From Yersinia alsatica (GTDB lineage: Bacteria; Pseudomonadota; Gammaproteobacteria; Enterobacterales; Enterobacteriaceae), in contig NZ_CABHWW010000009.1 of NCBI RefSeq assembly GCF_902170305.1, positions 186,001 through 250,000 of the forward strand: 64,000 bases of DNA, written 5' to 3'. This document shows, piece after piece, positions 59,267-64,000 of the stretch. The position numbers and the translations under genes were made by a program. The first letter of the stretch is position 1, and every line of letters starts with the position of its first letter. Under the pieces are notes generated by a model. That model was not told where the DNA came from. It searched no databases and saw nothing but the letters and a program-made list of their open reading frames with translations.

Positions 59267-59902
59267 ATGAGTCAGCAGAATATCGTGGTGCAGCAACCGG
59301 CAAAACCAGAGCAATTAATTTTACTGTTTCATGGGGTTGGCGACAGTGCCGCGGGCATGGCGCCGGTCGGGAGCCATTTCGCCCAAGCATTTCCTCAGGC
59401 ATTGGTGGTCAGTATTGATGCTCCTTTTGCTAGTGGCATGGGCAATGGGCGGCAGTGGTTTTCAGTTCAAGGTATTACCGAAGAGGGCCGTCAGGGGCGG
59501 ATTGATGACGTGATGGCGCAATTTGTCGCCACAGTGCGTCAATGGCAACAGCAAAGTGGTCTGAATGCACAGCAGACCACACTGGTGGGCTTCTCGCAGG
59601 GCACAATTATGTCGCTGGAGAGCGTGAAAGCGCAGCCGCAATTGGCAGGGCGGGTGATCGGGTTCAGTGGGCGTTTTGCCACTTTGCCGCAACAGCCGAT
59701 AGCCGATGTGGTGATTCATCTGATTCATGGTGAGCAGGATGGTGTTATCCGGGTCGAGCATGCCAAAGCCGCAGTCAGCAGCTTAACGGCATTAGGTCAT
59801 CAGGTGACGCTGGATTTGGATGCTCATACCGGGCATGGCATTAATCAGCCGATGCTGGAGCGTGCTATTGCCCAACTACGTCGGGATATCGCCGCGAAAT
59901 AG
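59267..59902 (+). CDS. ypfH: Serine hydrolase (carboxylesterase) YpfH
   Basis: A 211-residue alpha/beta hydrolase of the phospholipase/carboxylesterase family; E. coli YpfH has esterase activity. Oxyanion region LLFHGVGDSAAGM; nucleophile elbow GFSQGTIMS with the catalytic Ser near residue 113; Asp and His of the triad in IHGEQDGVIRVEH and AHTGHGINQ. The ATG at 59267 has AAAGG upstream. Its upstream region is the right end of structured element B, which may carry its promoter. Confidence 0.9.
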   Translation: MSQQNIVVQQPAKPEQLILLFHGVGDSAAGMAPVGSHFAQAFPQALVVSIDAPFASGMGNGRQWFSVQGITEEGRQGRIDDVMAQFVATVRQWQQQSGLNAQQTTLVGFSQGTIMSLESVKAQPQLAGRVIGFSGRFATLPQQPIADVVIHLIHGEQDGVIRVEHAKAAVSSLTALGHQVTLDLDAHTGHGINQPMLERAIAQLRRDIAAK

Positions 59903-59910
59903 TTATCTCA

Positions 59911-59934
59911 AACGAAGGGGAAGCCCCCTTCGTT
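59911..59934 (+). terminator. ypfH terminator
   Basis: Arms AACGAAGGGG and CCCCTTCGTT with a 4-base loop, 8 bases past the ypfH stop and before convergent ypfN. T-run is minimal (TTCAAT). Confidence 0.7.
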
Positions 59935-59954
59935 CAATAGGGTTCGTCACTTAC

Positions 59955-60149
59955 TTACTTTTTCTGGTTTTTATCCGGCCAGTCATCGTCATCATCCCAC
60001 TGCGCATTATTATCGCGATGCGGGGGTAACTCCGGCTTGTTGCTCAAAAATTTCTTATGATCAAGGCGGCGTAACTCTTTGATTCCATTTAAAATAATAC
60101 CCGCCAGCAGGATAAGAACAACCCACCAGTAATCTGCTAGCCAATGCAT
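59955..60149 (-). CDS. ypfN: UPF0370 small membrane protein YpfN
   Basis: A 64-residue protein (E. coli YpfN is 66). One N-terminal span ([19 protein letters not shown]), then a charged tail [16 protein letters not shown] and acidic [10 protein letters not shown]. Function unknown. Its start overlaps the end of the M15 peptidase gene by 13 bases, so it is likely translated with the dapE cluster. Confidence 0.9.
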   Translation of the reverse strand: MHWLADYWWVVLILLAGIILNGIKELRRLDHKKFLSNKPELPPHRDNNAQWDDDDDWPDKNQKK

Positions 60150-60814
60150 GGTTTAATTCCTATAAATCGTGAAAAAATCATCGGTAAATGGCGGATAAGC
60201 CACTCACTGCCTGCCACATCTTGTGACTGCCAAGCTTCCAGCAAAATAGCTGGAGTCAATAAATGTTCCGCCGCTTGCGCCAGAGGCCGATAGCTCAGAT
60301 GCCAAGGCTCGGCGGCAACACCGCCAGTGTCTTCACTAAAAGGCCGGTAAAAGCCAAACTCGACCATATGAGTATCAAGCCATTGCGTTAGTGGATAAAA
60401 ATAGCCACCCGCTAGATATTCCCATGGCTCCAGCTGTAATTTTGCCTGTGCTGGTAACAGTGATGGATCGTAAATATCTAAATCGCTGCCCCAGTGATGG
60501 CGGCTGGCTCCCGGCAGTGCTGACCAACGTAAAATAGCTTCACAGCGCGCAGCATCATCAAGCTGAGAAACATCGATTGGATGACTGTCTTTATCTAATA
60601 CTGGTCGCTCACCGCGAAATTTACCATTCCAGATAGCTAATTGGCGGTCAAAATCACGAAAAGTACTGGCTGGTTGTAAATCAAAACCTGCCACTTTAGC
60701 TGCCTGCTGCATTGCCAGAAAGGCGTCAACCGCTTGCGGCTGCATCCGGTGGTTACCTGTTAACACCACTAAATGCTCTGTTGAACGCCCGGTAAGCATC
60801 TGTGGCGTTATCAT
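60137..60814 (-). CDS. M15-family (VanY-like) D-Ala-D-Ala carboxypeptidase without signal peptide
   Basis: A 225-residue M15B-type zinc peptidase. Ligands lie in [13 protein letters not shown] (His and Asp of the HxxxxxxD motif) and EPWHLSY (catalytic Glu and His). Related enzymes trim D-Ala from peptidoglycan peptides, but this one has no signal peptide or membrane span, so it probably acts in the cytoplasm, for example on recycled muropeptides. It overlaps dapE by 4 bases (ATGA) and ypfN by 13. I do not recall it at this place in E. coli. The substrate is inferred from the family. Confidence 0.8.
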   Translation of the reverse strand: MITPQMLTGRSTEHLVVLTGNHRMQPQAVDAFLAMQQAAKVAGFDLQPASTFRDFDRQLAIWNGKFRGERPVLDKDSHPIDVSQLDDAARCEAILRWSALPGASRHHWGSDLDIYDPSLLPAQAKLQLEPWEYLAGGYFYPLTQWLDTHMVEFGFYRPFSEDTGGVAAEPWHLSYRPLAQAAEHLLTPAILLEAWQSQDVAGSEWLIRHLPMIFSRFIGIKPCIG

Positions 60815-61938
60815 GCGATAAGTTGCTCCATGATTCTTTGATACATCCGGCTCAGCAGTTGTAAATCAGCAGCGTGGACGCATTCATTTACTTTATGGAT
60901 GGTGGCATTGACGGGGCCAAGCTCCACCACCTGTGCCCCCATTAAGGCGATAAAACGGCCATCAGAGGTGCCGCCGGTGGTTAATAACTGCGGTGTTAGT
61001 TCGGTGTAATGCTCAACAGCATTAACCACGGCATCAACCAGTGCGCCACGTGCGGTCAGGAACGGTTGGCCGGACAGTACCCACTCCAGAGTGTAATTGA
61101 GTTGATGACGTTGCAATAATTCCTCAACTCGCTGCTTAATCATGCTGTCGGTCAGTTCAGTACTGAAGCGGAAATTGAACTGCACATAGAACTCGCCGGG
61201 AATCACGTTATTGCTGCCGGTACCGGCATGCAAGTTAGCTATCTGCATACTGGTGGCAGGGAAGAACTCATTGCCTTCATCCCATTGGGTGGCAACCAGT
61301 TCATTTAGGGCGGGTATTGCGCGGTGAACCGGGTTATCCGCCAGATGCGGATAAGCTACATGCCCTTGAATACCATGAATATGTAAGTTGGCGGTGATGG
61401 AGCCACGGCGGCCATTTTTCACCACATCACCAACGCGCTCGGTACTGGATGGCTCACCGACCAGACAATAATCCAGCCGTTCATTGCGTGCCATCAGGGC
61501 ATTAACCACTTTTACCGTGCCATTAATCGCTCTGGCTTCTTCATCAGAGGTAATCATAAATGCCAGCCGGCCTTTATGGTCCGGGTGTGCGGCCACAAAG
61601 CGCTCAGCGGCGACCACCATTGCGGCCAGCGAACCTTTCATGTCTGCGGCACCACGGCCATACAGCATGCCATCGCGGATGGTAGGTTCAAAAGGCGGGC
61701 TGCTCCAGTGGCTTTCATCACCGGTTGGAACCACATCGGTATGACCGGCGAACGCCAGTGTTTCACCTTCACCACGCCAGGCCCAGAAATTGAGAGTGTC
61801 GCCAAAATTCATCGGCTCGACAATAAAGCCAATGGCTTCCAGACGCTGAATCATGATCTCCTGACAACCCGCATCATAAGGGCTGAGCGACGGGCGTTTA
61901 ATCAGTTGTTGAGCCAGTTCGATTACCGGACAGATCAT
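60811..61938 (-). CDS. dapE: Succinyl-diaminopimelate desuccinylase DapE
   Basis: A 375-residue di-zinc M20 peptidase-fold enzyme in the DAP/lysine pathway. Zinc ligands lie in [27 protein letters not shown] and [12 protein letters not shown]; the dimerisation domain is at about residues 180-290. ATG at 61938 ([11 protein letters not shown]) gives the E. coli length, with GAGG 8-9 bases upstream. It follows yffB by one base and overlaps the M15 gene, forming a tightly coupled cluster. Confidence 0.95.
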   Translation of the reverse strand: MICPVIELAQQLIKRPSLSPYDAGCQEIMIQRLEAIGFIVEPMNFGDTLNFWAWRGEGETLAFAGHTDVVPTGDESHWSSPPFEPTIRDGMLYGRGAADMKGSLAAMVVAAERFVAAHPDHKGRLAFMITSDEEARAINGTVKVVNALMARNERLDYCLVGEPSSTERVGDVVKNGRRGSITANLHIHGIQGHVAYPHLADNPVHRAIPALNELVATQWDEGNEFFPATSMQIANLHAGTGSNNVIPGEFYVQFNFRFSTELTDSMIKQRVEELLQRHQLNYTLEWVLSGQPFLTARGALVDAVVNAVEHYTELTPQLLTTGGTSDGRFIALMGAQVVELGPVNATIHKVNECVHAADLQLLSRMYQRIMEQLIA

Positions 61939-61939
61939 G

Positions 61940-62341
61940 TTATTGCACCTCAATTGCAGTTTGATTTTGTTGAATAAAATGTTGGTAACTTTCAATGTTG
62001 AAGCCCAATAACATCGCGCCATTGGCGGCTTCCAGCAGTGGGCGTTTGATTATCGCTGGCTGCTCTAACATCAGCACTTTGGCCGTTGGCGCATCAGTAA
62101 TGGCATCTCGCTGAGCTTGCGGTAACTTACGCCAGGTGGTGCCGCGGGTATTGAGCAGCGGCTCCCAGCCCAGTTTATTAATAAAGCCTTGCAGGCGTTC
62201 GTCACTCAACCCATCCACACGATAATCGTGAAACTGATAGGCAATGCCTTGTTCTTCCAGCCAGCGGCGGGCCTTTTTTATGGTGTCACAATTTTTAATG
62301 CCATAAAGGCGCAATGATGGGGTTGCTGGGTTATCTGACAT
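61940..62341 (-). CDS. yffB: ArsC/Spx-family protein YffB
   Basis: A 133-residue thioredoxin-fold protein of the ArsC-like YffB family. The Cys is in [20 protein letters not shown]. Family function is unclear; structural work on Pseudomonas and E. coli homologues suggests a glutathione-linked reductase. It precedes dapE with a one-base gap, as in E. coli. Confidence 0.88.
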   Translation of the reverse strand: MSDNPATPSLRLYGIKNCDTIKKARRWLEEQGIAYQFHDYRVDGLSDERLQGFINKLGWEPLLNTRGTTWRKLPQAQRDAITDAPTAKVLMLEQPAIIKRPLLEAANGAMLLGFNIESYQHFIQQNQTAIEVQ

Positions 62342-62491
62342 GGAAAAATAATACCTCGGCTAGAATGGCAAATCAGGCCAGTCACTGAGGTGGCTGGCCG
62401 AGCTATTTGTCCATAATGCGGGAAAATGAGGTTTGAATCCAGACAGCTAGCGGCAGATTAACGCGTAAATACGCAACGACTGCCGGAGCCT

Positions 62492-63013
62492 TTAGCCAAT
62501 TCGGTCAAGGTCAGCGGCATATTGGCGGATAGCTTTTTGATAAAGGCTGATGTCCTGATGATTTGAGGTTTCAGCCAGCAGTAGCAATAATGCGGCGACC
62601 GCCTCTTTGGTTTCACCCAGATTGTACAGAGTCATGGCCCGAAACAAGGTTATCTCTTTCGCTTGCGGAAAACGGGCCAATGCGGCATCAAATGTGTCTA
62701 ACGACGCCTGATATAACCCCAATGCTCGGTAAGTGCTACCTAGCCCCAGATAAGCTTCCTGTAACTCTTTACCCGCCAGATTATGCTCGATAGCCGCACG
62801 ATAGAAGGGGACGGCTTGCAACTCTAACCCTTGTACATCATACAGAGAGGCGATTTTAAACAGCAGACTGGCGTTATCAGGGGAGCTGCGCAATAAATCT
62901 TGCGCCATTGCCACCGCATCATCATAACGGCCCAGCTCTTTTAGCGAATCAATAGAGTGTTTCATGGTTTTGCTCTGCATTTTACCAATAACGGGTTGTG
63001 TCAAAAACGGCAT
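62492..63013 (-). CDS. Tetratricopeptide repeat protein
   Basis: A 173-residue protein made of about four TPR-like helical pairs (YDDAVAMAQDLLRSSPDNASLL, AVPFYRAAIEHNLAGKELQEAYLGLG, ASLDTFDAALARFPQAKEIT). No signal peptide or enzyme motif; a protein-protein adaptor is likely. The start at 63013 has AGGGG close upstream; a later in-frame ATG at 62965 (MKHSIDSLKELG) begins at the first TPR helix and cannot be excluded. No E. coli counterpart that I recognise. Confidence 0.75.
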   Translation of the reverse strand: MPFLTQPVIGKMQSKTMKHSIDSLKELGRYDDAVAMAQDLLRSSPDNASLLFKIASLYDVQGLELQAVPFYRAAIEHNLAGKELQEAYLGLGSTYRALGLYQASLDTFDAALARFPQAKEITLFRAMTLYNLGETKEAVAALLLLLAETSNHQDISLYQKAIRQYAADLDRIG

Positions 63014-63213
63014 TCACCCCTAACTATCTCAGCACGCTACTCCTGAATGACAAAACAGGCAAATAAAGTCGTACCCACCCAAGTCACTCCTTTGAACCGC
63101 CAAATTCCATATCTCTGCGATAGATCTCATTTCCACGATTAGATAGCCTGCTCTCAATTTTGACTGTGCAAAAAATAAGCGTATAATTGGGGTCAATAAC
63201 TAGAGAGGATGTT

Positions 63214-63276
63214 ATGGTTGAAGTTGAGTTGAGCACATGGAAAGAGTTTATCGATGCTATGCTGCGTAAGGCATAA
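63214..63276 (+). CDS. ypfM: YpfM, 20-residue protein
   Basis: ATG at 63214 opens a 20-codon frame MVEVELSTWKEFIDAMLRKA. It aligns with E. coli YpfM (19 residues), sharing W9, K10, F12, I13, and the ending MLRK. GAGG lies 6 bases upstream. A bidirectional terminator follows about 80 bp on. Location between yffB and acrD is the E. coli location. Function unknown; an amphipathic helix is likely. Confidence 0.85.
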   Translation: MVEVELSTWKEFIDAMLRKA

Positions 63277-63353
63277 GCGAATAAACCAGCAGTAAGAATT
63301 TTTATCTTTTTGTTGTTTTATCGATACACACCTAGGGGCGAGTTACCGCTCGC

Positions 63354-63389
63354 AAAAAGGCAGAGACTGTAAAGTTTCTGCCTTTTTTT
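63354..63389. terminator. Bidirectional terminator between ypfM and acrD
   Basis: GGCAGAGACT and AGTTTCTGCC (one G-T pair) around GTAA, with AAAAA before and TTTTTTT after. It would stop ypfM and, read from the other strand, acrD. Confidence 0.85.
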
Positions 63390-63391
63390 AT

Positions 63392-63512
63392 ACTCTTCGC
63401 CCTTGAAACCACAGGGGTGTTAGCTGCGTGCAGTTACTCGAATCACTGACTTGAGTCAGCTCATCGGGATGCGTTTACTTGCTGCCTACCTGCGGCTCCA
63501 ATAACGTTAAGT
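63392..63512. repeat. ERIC element downstream of acrD
   Basis: Outer end ACTCTTCGCCCTTGAAACC, core TACTCGAATCACTGACTTG and AGTCAGCTCATCGGGATG, opposite end CGGCTCCAATAACGTTAAG. It ends about 8 bp before the acrD stop codon. Confidence 0.85.
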
Positions 63513-63519
63513 CAGCGGC

Positions 63520-64000
63520 TTACTTTGACTCTTTAGCGCGTGGTGGTCTGCCGGGGAAGCGGCGGCGCACCAAGACAAAGAACAGCGGAACAAAGAAAAT
63601 CGCCAGCACTGTGGCCGAAATCATTCCCCCCATGACACCGGTACCGACCGCATGTTGGCTGCCTGAACCCGCGCCCTGACTGATTGCCATTGGCAGTACA
63701 CCAAAGACAAATGCCAGCGAGGTCATCAGAATTGGCCTTAGCCGCTGGCGCGATGCTTCCAGAGTCGCCTCTACCAAATCCTTGCCCTTGTTATTCAACT
63801 CACTGGCAAATTCGACAATCAAGATGGCGTTTTTCGCCGACAGCCCAATGATGGTCAGTAACCCAACCTGGAAATAAACATCATTCTCCAGACCGCGCAT
63901 CCAAGTGGCGGCAACCGCGCCAATCACCCCGAGAGGCACCACCAGCATCACCGAGAATGGAATTGACCAACTCTCATATAGCGCCGCCAGACACAAGAAC
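63520..64000 (-). CDS. acrD: RND aminoglycoside/acidic drug efflux pump AcrD (3' part)
   Basis: The last 160 or so codons of an AcrB-type RND pump, running off the window's right edge. The sequence [22 protein letters not shown] starts near a membrane span; span 10-12 motifs [38 protein letters not shown] and [21 protein letters not shown] match AcrD closely, and the C-terminus [15 protein letters not shown] is short as in AcrD rather than AcrB. Its place next to ypfM-yffB-dapE is where E. coli acrD lies. BaeR, also in this window, activates acrD in E. coli. Confidence 0.88.
   Translation of the reverse strand, partial: FLCLAALYESWSIPFSVMLVVPLGVIGAVAATWMRGLENDVYFQVGLLTIIGLSAKNAILIVEFASELNNKGKDLVEATLEASRQRLRPILMTSLAFVFGVLPMAISQGAGSGSQHAVGTGVMGGMISATVLAIFFVPLFFVLVRRRFPGRPPRAKESK

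Overview
The window looks like the chromosome of a Yersinia, most likely from the Y. enterocolitica group. This is inferred from close protein similarity to enterobacterial families, E. coli-like gene order in long blocks, a complete sorbitol (srl) operon, and a very high density of ERIC-type intergenic repeats, many in tandem. No database search was possible, so the species call is an inference.

Layout. 1-0.6 kb: ivy (lysozyme inhibitor). 0.6-6.2 kb: sorbitol PTS operon srlA-srlE-srlB-srlD-gutM-srlR-gutQ on the minus strand, with candidate SrlR operators at both ends of the structural genes. 6.2-9.7 kb: yegS, the CRP-linked small RNA CyaR, trhP (yegQ) and yegP. 9.8-21 kb: baeR-baeS-mdtD-mdtC-mdtB-mdtA, an envelope-stress two-component system with its RND/MFS exporters; an ERIC copy splits mdtC from mdtD and appears to supply the mdtD start codon. 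21-28.4 kb: yegD (Hsp70-like), dgcE (diguanylate cyclase) and mgtE. 28.5-37.7 kb: yfgG, ppx and ppk (polyphosphate), divergent from a PstS-less phosphate ABC transporter (pstC-pstA-pstB). 38-40.5 kb: two tandem FliB-type lysine N-methylase genes, AT-rich. 40.5-46.7 kb: speG, purN-purM, upp-uraA and hda. 47-56 kb: arsC-like yfgD, bepA, perM, bcp, gcvR, dapA-bamC-purC, ypfJ, a DUF441 membrane protein. 56.3-64 kb: tmcA, ypfH, ypfN, a cytoplasmic M15 peptidase, dapE, yffB, a TPR protein, the 20-residue ypfM, and the 3' end of acrD running off the window. As I recall E. coli K-12, ppk lies next to purN; the pst, fliB-like and speG block (about 33-41 kb) would therefore be an insertion relative to that order.

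The most unusual content is non-coding. Two copies (about 21204-21952 and 58347-59150) of a 750-800 bp element lie directly after the 3' ends of yegD and tmcA. Each has a structured core flanked by inverted arrays of 55-56 bp repeats. Comparing the copies shows seven compensatory base-pair changes in two hairpin stems, conserved loops, and a conserved long-range pairing enclosing those hairpins. No protein reading frame is conserved. I do not recognise this element; it is the best candidate here for an undescribed system, either a structured RNA or a DNA-folding mobile element.

The second theme is ERIC: about 23 complete or partial copies, including tandem arrays of 2, 2, 3, 4 and 4 units with 120-127 bp periods. 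Several have been built into gene expression signals: the mdtD start codon, the purN ribosome-binding site, the purM leader, and the purM-purN spacer.
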